Both the position numbers and the translations under genes were made by a program. The notes beneath the pieces are model-generated. The model worked only from the letters and a program-made list of their open reading frames with translations, ran no database searches and was not told where the DNA came from. A stretch of DNA of 64,000 nt. Origin: Tropicimonas sp033101155. GTDB taxonomy: Bacteria > Pseudomonadota > Alphaproteobacteria > Rhodobacterales > Rhodobacteraceae. Within the stretch, counting starts at the first letter, position 1; the number at the start of each line of letters is the position of its first letter. Location of the stretch: positions 1 to 64,000 of the forward strand of contig NZ_JAWMPX010000009.1 of the NCBI RefSeq assembly GCF_033101155.1. The letters run 5' to 3'. Positions 1-8,453 of the stretch are shown here, piece by piece.

Positions 1-300
1 GGAAAGTGTGAATTCGCCGCGCAAGCGAGTTGAGCGGGCCATCTGGCAAAGACCGGTCATTCAGGTGACCCTGAGAACGGGCACTTTGCTGTGCCGGCGC
101 AAGGTGGCCAAGAGCCCATTCGAGTCCTCAATGATACCCGCAGCATTGGTCAGTATGGGCGGAGAGCAGACGGTCTCTGCAACTGCAGGGCGGTTGGGCG
201 AGTTCCGGAAATCTGCCATTCACTTTTTTGCTGGATTTTCCGGCGATGGTAGCCAAATGCAAATTGGGTTGGGGCATCTCATCAGGATCAAGAAATTGGA
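1..300. other. No gene supported (left edge)
   Basis: This edge stretch lies downstream of the ABC permease that ends at 301. A plus-strand frame opens at 8 but runs into the 3' end of the permease and shows no recognisable motif or ribosome binding site. I see no tRNA, terminator or repeat in it. Confidence 0.5.
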
Positions 301-1425
301 TCAAGCGATGCTCAATGAACGCCGGAACAACAACAGGCTGCCGGACAGGTAGGTCGCGCCCAGCCCGGCCATGATCACAAGTTCAGGCCAAACGATGTCG
401 ACGCCCGCACCGCGGAACACCACCGCCTGCGCAAAAGCCATGAAATGGCGCGAGGGGAGCAGCCAGGTAAAGGGCTGGACCAGGTCTGGCTGGCTTTCGA
501 TCGGGGTCAGTCCACCCGAGAGCATCAGCATCGGAATCACGCTCATCAGAAGCAGCAGCGCGAATTGCGCCATGGAGCGCGCGACCGTTCCCAGCAGCAC
601 GCCGATAGCGGATGCGGCGAAGAGATAAAGGGTCGTGCCCCCGAGCAGCAGCAGGCGGGACCCTGCAACCGGCACCCCGAGTACCCCCTCCACGACAAGC
701 AACATCGACAGCGAAAAAGCGCAGATGATGATCAGCCCGTTGGCCCAGATCTTGGCCGCTGCGATCTCGAAGGCGGTGAGCGGCATCACCATCAGGTGCT
801 CGATCGTGCCATGTTCGCGCTCGCGGATCAGCGCCGCGCCGGTCAGCATGATGGTGACAACGGACAGGAAGTCGAGAATGCCGGTGAGCGCTGAGAACCA
901 CTCCTGCTCGCCATTCGGGTTGAAGGCGAGGCGGGTGACGATCTCGACCGAAAGCGCCGTCTCCTCGTCATTGCGGTTGAGGTGGCGGGTGATCTCGTCG
1001 TTCAGGATGGTCTGGATATAGCCATCGCCAAGCCCGGCCTGCAGCATGGCGGTGGCGTCGATCTGGACCTGGATCTCGGGCTGGCTGCCCTTGCGCAGGT
1101 CGGCCTCGAAATCGCGCGGGATGACCAGGGCGAAGATGAACCGGTTCTGGTCAAGCCCGTCATCCAGTGCCTCGATGCCGATCTGTTGCGGCGTCTGGAA
1201 GAAGGGCGGCTGGAAAGCGCTGGCGATCTGGCGCGAGAGCGCCGAGTTGTCCTCGTCGACGATGGCGATGGAGGCGTTGTTGACATTCTCCGGCATCGAA
1301 GTCGCTTGGGCATAGACCATGCCGATGAAGACGAAGAGGATCAGGAAGACCATCATCGCGTCACCCAGCACCGCGCGCAGCTCTTTGGTGCCAAGCCAGA
1401 AGATATGGGTGATTGAGCGCAGCAT
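301..1425 (-). CDS. ABC-2 type transporter permease (YhhJ-like)
   Basis: A 374-residue inner-membrane permease of the ABC-2 superfamily. A short cytoplasmic N-terminus beginning MLRSITHIFWLG leads into one membrane segment at about residues 22-40. A large periplasmic domain follows, then a cluster of about five hydrophobic segments in the C-terminal half, the usual ABC2_membrane plan. It is the last gene of an operon with a double-ATPase ABC protein and a membrane fusion protein; the upstream stop lies 1 base before this ATG. The order matches E. coli yhiI-rbbA-yhhJ. An upstream in-frame ATG at 1548 would put 41 non-hydrophobic residues inside the previous gene, so I chose 1425. The substrate cannot be read from sequence; efflux of drugs or envelope material is inferred. 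Confidence 0.88.
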   Translation of the reverse strand: MLRSITHIFWLGTKELRAVLGDAMMVFLILFVFIGMVYAQATSMPENVNNASIAIVDEDNSALSRQIASAFQPPFFQTPQQIGIEALDDGLDQNRFIFALVIPRDFEADLRKGSQPEIQVQIDATAMLQAGLGDGYIQTILNDEITRHLNRNDEETALSVEIVTRLAFNPNGEQEWFSALTGILDFLSVVTIMLTGAALIREREHGTIEHLMVMPLTAFEIAAAKIWANGLIIICAFSLSMLLVVEGVLGVPVAGSRLLLLGGTTLYLFAASAIGVLLGTVARSMAQFALLLLMSVIPMLMLSGGLTPIESQPDLVQPFTWLLPSRHFMAFAQAVVFRGAGVDIVWPELVIMAGLGATYLSGSLLLFRRSLSIA

Positions 1426-1426
1426 G

Positions 1427-4171
1427 CTATCGCTCCTGTTTGCGCAGCCGCCACATGGCGACGGCGAGGAAGACCGGGGTGAACGCGGCCAGCGCCGCCA
1501 TGTCCTGCCACAGGGCACCAAAGCCAAGCGCCTTGGTGTAAGCGCCAACGGAGAGGTGCAGGAAATAGGAGGCCGGCCAGACCGAGCCGAGGAACTGCCC
1601 GGCCTCGCCGAGGGTGGAGATCGGCTGGATCAGCCCCGAGAACTGCACTGTCGGCATCAGCGAGAGCACCGACGTGGCGAAGACGGCCGCGACCTGGCTG
1701 GAGGTCAGGGTGGAGATCAGGAGCCCGTAGGAGGTCACGGCCATGGCGTAGAGCAGCGCGCCGACGGCAAGTGCCGCGACCGAGCCCTTCAGCGGCACGC
1801 CGAGGGCAAGGACCACCAGCCCGGTGAGGATGGCAAAGTTGATCAGCGTGATGCCGATATAGGGGAGTTGCTTGCCGATCAGGAACTCGGCGCGGCTGGT
1901 AGGCGTGACGTAGAAATTGGTGATAGTGCCGATCTCCTTCTCCCGGGCAACGCTGATCGCCATCAGGATCGCGGGAAAGAGCATCAACAACATGGCCGGG
2001 ATGGCCGGGCCGAAGGCGTAGATGCTCTCGAAAGTCGGGTTGTAACGGTAGCGGTTCTCGACCTCGTAGCTGGCCAAAGTATCCGGGTCATAGCCGGACT
2101 GGCGCATCGCCTCTTCGAGAAAGGCGTAATGCGCCGCCTCCACATAAGCTTCCACCGTGCCCGCGCGCATCGTGTTGGCGCCGTCGATCGTGGCCGAGAC
2201 CTCGGGTGCCGCCCCCTTCAGGATGTCCCGCTCGAAACCGGGCGGGATCTCCAGCGCCACGGTCACCTCGCCCGAGGCCATCCGCCGGGTCAGATCGTCG
2301 GTGGAGGCCAGCGGGGCGAGTTCGTCGAAATAGAGCGAGCCGTCGAGCTGGTGCAGATAGGCCCGGCTGGCCGGCGAGCGGTCCTGATCGAGCGCGGCGA
2401 AGCCAATATTGTCCACATCCATCGACACGCCATAGGTCAGCACGATGAGCAGGATGGAAGAGCCGAGGAAGGCGAAGGCCAGACGCACCGGGTCGCGCAA
2501 CACTTCGATCGTCTCGCGCCAGGAGAAGGCCAGCAGTCGTGTCACGCTGAAGCGATGCACATCCTCGGGAGCGCGCGCGGGCGCATTGTCGGCGGAGAGC
2601 GTTGCCGCCTGATTGCCTGTCTCCTTCTCGGAGCCGCCGGTGGCTTCCTCGATATAGGAGATGAACGCTTCCTCGAGGCTGTCGGCCCCCTTTCCCGCGA
2701 TCAATTGCGCGGGCGTGTCATAGACAAGCACCCGGCCGGCATGCATGAGCGAGATCCTGTCGCAGCGCAGAGCTTCGTTCATGAAATGGGTAGAGATGAA
2801 GATCGTCACGCCATCGCGGCGCGACAGCTCCACCAGCAGCGCCCAGAACGCATCCCGCGCCACCGGGTCCACGCCCGATGTCGGCTCGTCGAGGATCAGG
2901 ATCTCGGGTTCGTGCAGCACTGCCACCGCCAGCGACAGGCGCTGCCGGATGCCGAGCGGGAGTTTTCCGGAGCGGCTGTCCATGTGCGCGGCCAGCTCGA
3001 AACGCGCGCTCAGCGTGGCAATCCGCTCCCGAGCCCGGTCTGGTTCCATCCGGAACAGCCTTGCATGCAGGGAGAGGTTCTGTGCCACGGTCAACTCGCC
3101 ATAGAGCGAGAAGGCCTGGGTCATGAACCCGACGCGGTTGCGGGTGGCAAGGTCCGAGGCGTCCACCGGCCGGCCGAAGAGCGTGGCTGCGCCCTCGCTG
3201 ATCGGCAGCAGCCCGGTGAGCATCTTCATCGTCGTGGTCTTGCCGCAGCCGTTCGAACCGAGAAACCCGAAGATCTCGCCCGGGCGGATCTCGAAACTCA
3301 CATCGTCCACAGCGGTGAAATCGCCGAAGCGTCGGGTGAGCCCCGTCGCGGTGATGGCCGGCGGGCCGTCGCTGTTTTCGAGCGGCGGGATAGCCAGCTC
3401 GGCGCTCCCGCCGCGGCGAGCCTCGGGCAGGAGCCGCACGAAGGCGGCCTCGATATCCGCAGTGCCGGTCATCGCCATCAGCTCGTCCGGCGAGCCGTTA
3501 TCCAGCACCCGCCCGTCCTCCATGGCCACCAGCCAGTCGAACCCCTGCGCCTCGTCCATATAGGCGGTGGAGACCAGCACCGACATGCCGGGCCGCTCCG
3601 CCCGGATCGCCGCGATCAGCACCCAGAACTGGCGGCGCGAGAGCGGGTCCACGCCAGTGGTCGGCTCGTCGAGGATCAGCAGGTCCGGATCATGCAGCAG
3701 CGCGCAGCAGAGGCCGAGTTTCTGCTTCATCCCGCCCGAGAGCTTGCCTGCGGGGCGGTCGAGGAACGGGGCCAGGCCGGTTGCCCGGGTCAGCCGCGCC
3801 ATGCGGTCACGGCGTTCCGCGCCGCCCTGTCCGAAGAGCTTGCCGAAGAAGTCGAGATTTTCCTGCACGGAGAGCTGGTGGTAGAGGTTCTTGCCCAGCC
3901 CTTGCGGCATGTAGGCGATCTGCGGGCCGGTCCGGCGCCTGTGGCCGGTGTCGCGCATATCGCCACCCAGCACCTGCAAGGCGCCGCCCTGCATCACCCT
4001 GGCCCCGGCGATCAGGTCCAGAAGGGTGGACTTGCCGACCCCGTCTGGCCCCAGAAGTCCGACCATCTGCCCGCGCGGCAGCTCCAGGGTCACACGGTCC
4101 AGCGCTGTCACCGGGCCATAAAGCTGCGTGAGATCCGTCGCCCGAACGACCGGGCCTGTATCGCCTGTCAT
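1427..4171 (-). CDS. Fused double-ATPase ABC transporter/permease (RbbA/YhiH-like)
   Basis: A 914-residue protein joining two ABC ATPase domains to an ABC-2 membrane domain. NBD1 has Walker A GPDGVGKST (about residues 41-49), signature LSGGMKQK and Walker B LLILDEPTTGVDP. NBD2 has GSNGCGKTT and LILDEPTSGVDP, but its signature reads LPLGIRQR instead of LSGG, so its ATP site is probably non-canonical. From about residue 520 a single membrane segment, a periplasmic loop and a group of C-terminal segments follow. Length and layout match E. coli RbbA (about 911 residues), which was described as ribosome-associated, but the operon context argues for export. Start ATG 4171 lies 11 bases after the membrane fusion gene. 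The energising component of a tripartite efflux system is the best call. Confidence 0.88.
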   Translation of the reverse strand: MTGDTGPVVRATDLTQLYGPVTALDRVTLELPRGQMVGLLGPDGVGKSTLLDLIAGARVMQGGALQVLGGDMRDTGHRRRTGPQIAYMPQGLGKNLYHQLSVQENLDFFGKLFGQGGAERRDRMARLTRATGLAPFLDRPAGKLSGGMKQKLGLCCALLHDPDLLILDEPTTGVDPLSRRQFWVLIAAIRAERPGMSVLVSTAYMDEAQGFDWLVAMEDGRVLDNGSPDELMAMTGTADIEAAFVRLLPEARRGGSAELAIPPLENSDGPPAITATGLTRRFGDFTAVDDVSFEIRPGEIFGFLGSNGCGKTTTMKMLTGLLPISEGAATLFGRPVDASDLATRNRVGFMTQAFSLYGELTVAQNLSLHARLFRMEPDRARERIATLSARFELAAHMDSRSGKLPLGIRQRLSLAVAVLHEPEILILDEPTSGVDPVARDAFWALLVELSRRDGVTIFISTHFMNEALRCDRISLMHAGRVLVYDTPAQLIAGKGADSLEEAFISYIEEATGGSEKETGNQAATLSADNAPARAPEDVHRFSVTRLLAFSWRETIEVLRDPVRLAFAFLGSSILLIVLTYGVSMDVDNIGFAALDQDRSPASRAYLHQLDGSLYFDELAPLASTDDLTRRMASGEVTVALEIPPGFERDILKGAAPEVSATIDGANTMRAGTVEAYVEAAHYAFLEEAMRQSGYDPDTLASYEVENRYRYNPTFESIYAFGPAIPAMLLMLFPAILMAISVAREKEIGTITNFYVTPTSRAEFLIGKQLPYIGITLINFAILTGLVVLALGVPLKGSVAALAVGALLYAMAVTSYGLLISTLTSSQVAAVFATSVLSLMPTVQFSGLIQPISTLGEAGQFLGSVWPASYFLHLSVGAYTKALGFGALWQDMAALAAFTPVFLAVAMWRLRKQER

Positions 4172-4182
4172 CGCGGGCCCCT

Positions 4183-5190
4183 TCAGCGTTTCACGAGGTC
4201 AGGGAGCGCATCCAGCTCCGTCAGGGCCAGGGAGGCCGGCCAGTCCGACGGCGCCTCGCTGGCCAGCCGGACATAGGCCGTGCCGCGCAAACCGGTCTTC
4301 ACGTAGTCGATGTACTTTTCGACCAACTCCTGCGGCACCCGCACCTTGACCCGGAACATCAGCTTGTCGCGCTCATCGGCGGTCTCGACCTGCTTGGGCG
4401 TGAATTGTGAGCTGGGAGAGACGAAGGTGACGGTGGCCGGCACGGTGACATCGGCGATGTCGAGCCGGATCCGCGCCTCGGCGCCAATTGCGACAAGGTG
4501 GGCCTGCGTCGCGGGCAGGAAGAACTCCAGGTAGACGTCCGAGAGATCGATCATGGTCAGAAGCTTGCCACCGGAGGCGACCACTTCGCCCGGCTCCACC
4601 AGCCGGTAGAGGACCCGCCCGCGCGTCGGCGCGACCAGCTCGGTATCCTCCAGCGTGCTGTCGATTTCCTCGACCGCGAAGCGCGCCGCGTCGACATTGC
4701 GCCGGGCCGAGACCACCGCTGCCTCGGCCGCGCTGACATTCGCCGCCGCCACATCGCGCTCGCTGACGCGGATATCGGTGACCTCCTGGCTGGAATGGCC
4801 CTTGGCGAGAAGCTGTTGCGCCCGGGCGAGTTCCTGCTCCGTCAGCGTCAACTGGGCCTTGGCCTGGACCACCGCCGCCTCGGCCGCCGCAACCTGGGCC
4901 TCCGCGCTGGCCAACGTCGCCTCGGCTTGTGCCTTCGTCGCCTCCAGCGTCCTGCGATCGAGCCGGGCGAGGACCTGATCCGGTTCCACCACCGCGCCCT
5001 CGGACACAAGCACCTCTTGCACCCGCCCGGCAATCTTGCTGGAGATATCAACCTGCACGGCCTCGACCTGGCCATTTCCAAAGGCGATGTCTCCCGGCAG
5101 CGGGGCTGGCTGACGCCCGCTGTACCAGGAATAGCCTCCGACAGCCACCAACAGGACGGCGGCAGTGAACAGGACATTTCGGATCTTCAT
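4183..5190 (-). CDS. HlyD-family membrane fusion protein (YhiI-like)
   Basis: A 335-residue periplasmic adaptor. An N-terminal membrane anchor (about residues 6-24) is followed by the first lipoyl half-motif (DISSKIAGRVQEV), then a long Ala/Glu/Gln-rich coiled-coil hairpin at roughly residues 80-155, the second lipoyl half (LVAPTRGRVLYRLVEPGE) and a beta-barrel domain. Such adaptors link an inner-membrane ABC transporter to an outer-membrane TolC-like channel. It is the first gene of the three-gene operon running leftwards and is followed directly by the double-ATPase gene. No outer-membrane factor is encoded nearby, so a TolC encoded elsewhere is inferred. Confidence 0.9.
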   Translation of the reverse strand: MKIRNVLFTAAVLLVAVGGYSWYSGRQPAPLPGDIAFGNGQVEAVQVDISSKIAGRVQEVLVSEGAVVEPDQVLARLDRRTLEATKAQAEATLASAEAQVAAAEAAVVQAKAQLTLTEQELARAQQLLAKGHSSQEVTDIRVSERDVAAANVSAAEAAVVSARRNVDAARFAVEEIDSTLEDTELVAPTRGRVLYRLVEPGEVVASGGKLLTMIDLSDVYLEFFLPATQAHLVAIGAEARIRLDIADVTVPATVTFVSPSSQFTPKQVETADERDKLMFRVKVRVPQELVEKYIDYVKTGLRGTAYVRLASEAPSDWPASLALTELDALPDLVKR

Positions 5191-5313
5191 GGGTACATCT
5201 CCGGCGACCTTCGCCCGCCGGAGGGATCCCGGTGCATCGGCATGTCAGGACAGGTCTGACTGGGCCGCGGCAGGTGCATCGGTGCAGTTGCGTGCAGCGA
5301 TAGTTTTCATGTG

Positions 5314-5335
5314 TTGAAGTTCTCTAGAAATTCAA
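5314..5335. promoter_or_regulatory. Imperfect 22-bp palindrome, candidate operator for the efflux operon
   Basis: The half sites are TTGAAGTTCTC and TAGAAATTCAA. The second, read as its complement, matches the first at 9 of 11 positions. It lies about 120 bases upstream of the membrane fusion protein start in a short AT-richer patch. Operons of this type are often controlled by a TetR or MerR repressor at such a palindrome, but no regulator gene is adjacent, so the role is inferred. Confidence 0.3.
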
Positions 5336-5419
5336 TACCACGGATGCTTCTTTTTTCATCCTCCGCGATCCGGGCTCTGCAAGGGTAGAAAAGTTGGTAC
5401 CGTTTCGGCCGGTCAGTCG

Positions 5420-6199
5420 CTAGGCGCGGCTTCGCCCGGTGGCGCGGTCCACTGTCTCCAGCGCTCTCAAGCTTCGCAAGCCATACCAGCAATATGTCTC
5501 TCCATCGACGAGAGCCGCCGGGTTCGACATCTGCCCGATCGTGTCGATCACGGATGCCGGCGTGAACGCATAGGGCTCCGAGGCAAAGGCCAGCAGGATC
5601 GAGGGATCGTCAAACCCGTCAAGCTCGATGTGTTGATAGGTATGTTCGAAGTTGGGAAGTTGCGCAGGGAACCCGAGCGCATCGACCATGGACCCGATGA
5701 AACTCTGCCGCGACGCGGCCATCCAAGGGTCTTTCCAGACCAGGTAGAGAATGGATGTCACGCCCTGTTCCGGACGGCGGCACCACTCGACGACACCGGG
5801 AAGATCCAAGATGTCGACTTGCCGCGCGCGACCGGTTGCGACGCGCCATCTCTGGGCCATCTCCGACAGAATAGCATTCGGGACACCCCTTCCTGCAACT
5901 CGAGCAGCCATCCGGTCCAGCTCCACTGCAACAGACGCCGTGTCGCGCACATGGGTGAGGAAGAGCGGGGCCGTCGACCGGTCCAGAACCGCGCGCGGGC
6001 TCTCTTCCCGATCCGCGATGACGAGGTCGGGGCGAAGTTTGGCGATGGCCGTCCAGTCCGGGTCTCTTGGTCCACCAATCATGGGGATGGTGCCCACACG
6101 GGCCTTGGGGTGGATGCAAAACCGGATCCGTCCGACGACATCAACGCCGGCCTCAAGCAGCGTTTCGGTCCAGGACGGGACCAGCGAGACAAGCCTCAT
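5420..6199 (-). CDS. BtuF/FepB-like binding-fold protein without signal peptide
   Basis: A 259-residue protein with the start typical of cobalamin/metal-chelate binding proteins of ABC importers: MRLVSLVPSWTETLLEAG, then GGPRDPDWTAIAKLRPDLV and the loop VIADREES. Class III binding proteins have two lobes joined by a long helix, and the spacing of these motifs fits. The sequence starts directly at the mature fold with no signal peptide, so it is probably cytoplasmic, like the small BtuF-like proteins annotated as helical backbone metal receptors. No permease or ATPase is adjacent. Its start codon overlaps the stop of the NifX-like gene upstream (ATGA), so the two are translationally coupled and probably act together in cofactor or metal handling. 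Confidence 0.75.
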   Translation of the reverse strand: MRLVSLVPSWTETLLEAGVDVVGRIRFCIHPKARVGTIPMIGGPRDPDWTAIAKLRPDLVIADREESPRAVLDRSTAPLFLTHVRDTASVAVELDRMAARVAGRGVPNAILSEMAQRWRVATGRARQVDILDLPGVVEWCRRPEQGVTSILYLVWKDPWMAASRQSFIGSMVDALGFPAQLPNFEHTYQHIELDGFDDPSILLAFASEPYAFTPASVIDTIGQMSNPAALVDGETYCWYGLRSLRALETVDRATGRSRA

Positions 6200-6603
6200 T
6201 CGCGGCAGGAACAGGAACCGAGCCTGTCGAGACCGCCGCCATGCCCATTCCCGTTGCCATGCGCGTGCTCATGCGGTTCGCCCGGCGCCAATATCCCGGC
6301 AAGATAGTCCGCGGCGGCTTTGGCGGGGTCTGTTTCCGAGGTGGCCACGGCGGTGATCCCGCGCGCCTCCATGCGCCGGACAAACCCTTTGCCGACGCTT
6401 CCGGCGATCACCACATCCACGAGGTCGAGCGGATGCATGCCGCCATCGCGAAACTCGTGAATCGACATGTCCTTGGGCAGGTCCAGCCGATCCGTCTCTC
6501 GAGGTGCCTGTCCGAGCAGTGCCTCGAAGATGAAGAACCTGCGGGTCCGTCCGGCATGGCCGGTCACGGTACGAAAGTTCTGGCTGGCAATGGCAATCAT
6601 CAT
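6196..6603 (-). CDS. NifX/NafY-like dinitrogenase cofactor-biosynthesis domain protein with His-rich tail
   Basis: A 135-residue protein resembling the NifX/NifB C-terminal family: MIAIASQNFRTVTGHAGRTRRF at the N-terminus, LPKDMSIHEFRDG in the middle, VVIAGSVGKGFVRRMEARGI near residue 80. Family members bind iron-sulfur or iron-molybdenum cofactor precursors. The last 25 residues add a tail HEHAHGNGNGHGGG, a likely metal-binding stretch, ending in a CSC motif. There is no nif cluster in the window, so a general metal-cluster carrier is more likely than a nitrogenase role. Start ATG 6603 is followed directly by a second ATG; either may be used. It is the first gene of a two-gene operon with the BtuF-like protein. 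Confidence 0.8.
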   Translation of the reverse strand: MMIAIASQNFRTVTGHAGRTRRFFIFEALLGQAPRETDRLDLPKDMSIHEFRDGGMHPLDLVDVVIAGSVGKGFVRRMEARGITAVATSETDPAKAAADYLAGILAPGEPHEHAHGNGNGHGGGLDRLGSCSCRE

Positions 6604-6805
6604 GATCTCTGTCCCGGGTCCTGGTGGGCTTTGGAAAAAACCGTCTTCCTCTCCGCTCTGCAGGGTTCAAAAGCCGGGGGCAAATATATATACTTGATTT
6701 GCGCATTTTGAGCTGGAACCCGCCGGCACCAGGATCGTCGGGAGGGGATAGCTGCTCCGCCATCCGGCTCGTGCGCCCACCCATTTTCGGACGAGGAAAA
6801 AGCAC

Positions 6806-7507
6806 ATGACGAAACAGATTCCGATCATCCTTGTACCCGGACTGCTCTGCGACGAACGCGTATTCAAGGCGCAGACCGAAGCTCTGGCCGATCTTGCGTC
6901 GGTCAGGATTGCCGACACGACCGGCTGCGACAGCATCGAGGCCATGGCCGCTGCGATCCTCGAAGACGCGCCAGAGAAATTCGCACTCTGCGGCTTTTCC
7001 ATGGGGGGATATGTCTGCCAGGAGATCCTGCGGCAGGCGCCTGAACGGGTGGACCGGCTTGCCCTGATCAGCACGAATGCCCGCGCCGACAGTGACGAGG
7101 CGCGCGCGTTCCGGAAAGAACTGCTCTCGATCTCATCGGAGGGGCATTTCGAGGAGGCGGTCGACAGGCTCCTGCAACATCTTCTGCCTGCGGCTCGGCA
7201 GGACGATCCCGAACTGACCACGTTGTTTCATCTCATGGCGGACCGGATCGGCCCGGCGGGGTTCGAACGCCAGCAGCGCGCTATCATGGAGCGTCCTGAT
7301 CATCTCAAGGAGCTTTCGGAGATTCCCTGTCGGACCTGGGTGCTTTGCGGCCATGACGACCCCCTGATGGCCCATGCGACCCAGCTGGAAATGGCGACGG
7401 GGATTCCGACCTCCATGCTTGCCTCCTTGCCGAATTGCGGGCACCTCGCAACGATCGAAAAACCCAACGAAGTATCAGGTTACCTGCGCCGCTGGTATCT
7501 TGCCTGA
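6806..7507 (+). CDS. Alpha/beta hydrolase
   Basis: A 233-residue soluble alpha/beta-hydrolase. It opens with a beta strand and oxyanion-hole region (IILVPGLLCDERVF), has the nucleophile elbow GFSMGG near residue 74, a likely acid in CGHDDPLM and the catalytic His in NCGHLATIEKP close to the C-terminus, so the Ser-Asp-His triad is complete. Length is normal for small esterases or lactonases of the 3-oxoadipate enol-lactonase type, but nothing indicates the substrate. It is transcribed divergently from the NifX-like gene, with a 200-base gap that holds an AT-rich patch near 6680-6710. The neighbouring Crp/Fnr gene is convergent. Confidence 0.85.
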   Translation: MTKQIPIILVPGLLCDERVFKAQTEALADLASVRIADTTGCDSIEAMAAAILEDAPEKFALCGFSMGGYVCQEILRQAPERVDRLALISTNARADSDEARAFRKELLSISSEGHFEEAVDRLLQHLLPAARQDDPELTTLFHLMADRIGPAGFERQQRAIMERPDHLKELSEIPCRTWVLCGHDDPLMAHATQLEMATGIPTSMLASLPNCGHLATIEKPNEVSGYLRRWYLA

Positions 7508-7529
7508 CGCAATTGACATACAGCCCGGC

Positions 7530-7545
7530 GAGCGATTTCTCGCTC
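7530..7545. terminator. Short hairpin between convergent genes
   Basis: GAGCGA-TTTC-TCGCTC forms a perfect 6-bp stem 23 bases after the hydrolase stop and before the end of the convergent Crp/Fnr gene. There is no strong T run, so function as a terminator is only plausible. Confidence 0.35.
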
Positions 7546-7651
7546 TCTGCCTTGAATGCAGGCTCAACCGATGCGCATCTTTGCTGGTTTCCACGACGAC
7601 GCCCTTCGCAAGGGTCGGGAGCTTGATGCCTCCTGAGCGCAAGCGGATGTT

Positions 7652-8443
7652 TCAATGCGGACGCACTGGCATGCGCGATGTGCCTGGGCTGGCCAACAGC
7701 CGGAATTTCTCCGACGTCGCCATGTCGATCAACGATTTGCGCTTGAGTTCGGAAAAGGTGCGACTGACCGTTTCCACGCTCAGGCCGAGATAGTCGGCAA
7801 TGTCATGCCGCTGCATCGGCAGGGCAACGAAACCGTCACTCCTGCGCCGCCGGGCGAAATCCGTGAGGAAAGCCAGCAACCGTTCCTGTGCGTTCATGTG
7901 CACAAGCGAGATCATCAGTCGCTCCCGGCGTTCCAGGACCGAGCAGGCATAGGCGCGAAACTCATCGCGCAGCGCGCTGTCCTGACAACAGGCATCCACG
8001 ATCCGCTGCTGTGATGTCGCCCGCAAGGTGACGTGATCGACGGCCTCCACCGTGTAATGCCAGACCTCGACATCCGTCACGCCGAGAAAGAACCCCTTGG
8101 ACAGGAAGTCGAAGATTTGCCGAGAACCATCGGCATCGATCATGCAGCAGCGAACGGTACCCGATTCTATTAGGTACATATTGCGGGCCGGTTCGCCATG
8201 AAGAAGGATCGTGCTGCCCGGCTGGTAATGACGCTCGTGGCCCTGCGTGTCGAAACACGCCCGCAACCGGCCGCCCCCCCGCCGCGGCGATTCCCATCCA
8301 CTTTCCCCCCGTGGCGCGGTCATCCCGGCCAGGCCATCGGTTGCAAGGGAGGACAGAATTTCGACGTTGTTTGCGTTGTCTCGGGTCCGGCGGACGTGCC
8401 GGGGTTCAACCGCTTCAAGTCCAAGAGTCGACGGGTGCATCAT
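7652..8443 (-). CDS. Crp/Fnr-family transcriptional regulator
   Basis: A 263-residue regulator. A low-complexity N-terminal extension of about 60 residues is followed by a cyclic-nucleotide-binding-type beta roll (HYQPGSTILLHGEPARNMYLIESGTV split over residues 75-100), a dimerisation helix and a winged HTH. The recognition helix reads LSVETVSRTFSELKR, with the Glu-x-x-Ser-Arg set that reads TTGA half sites in Fnr and FixK proteins. The N-terminal cysteine cluster of Fnr is absent (only one Cys before the beta roll), so direct [4Fe-4S] oxygen sensing is unlikely and a FixK/Dnr-like mode is more probable. Start ATG 8443 was chosen for AAAGGA five to six bases upstream. Four matching palindromes lie within the next 11 kb, so it is the prime candidate for their regulator. 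Confidence 0.85.
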   Translation of the reverse strand: MMHPSTLGLEAVEPRHVRRTRDNANNVEILSSLATDGLAGMTAPRGESGWESPRRGGGRLRACFDTQGHERHYQPGSTILLHGEPARNMYLIESGTVRCCMIDADGSRQIFDFLSKGFFLGVTDVEVWHYTVEAVDHVTLRATSQQRIVDACCQDSALRDEFRAYACSVLERRERLMISLVHMNAQERLLAFLTDFARRRRSDGFVALPMQRHDIADYLGLSVETVSRTFSELKRKSLIDMATSEKFRLLASPGTSRMPVRPH

Positions 8444-8453
8444 CTTGTTCCTT

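Noticed and set aside
8..352. 114-codon frame at the left edge as a gene
   Set aside because: It runs into the permease 3' end on the other strand, lacks a ribosome binding site and has no recognisable domain.
1319..4276. 985-codon plus-strand open frame
   Set aside because: It is antisense to the RbbA-like gene. The translation is Arg/Gly/His/Gln-rich without motifs, as expected from the complement of GC-rich coding sequence.
6690..6710. TTGAT half site upstream of the NifX-like and hydrolase genes
   Set aside because: The second half reads GCATT and does not pair; only a half site is present.
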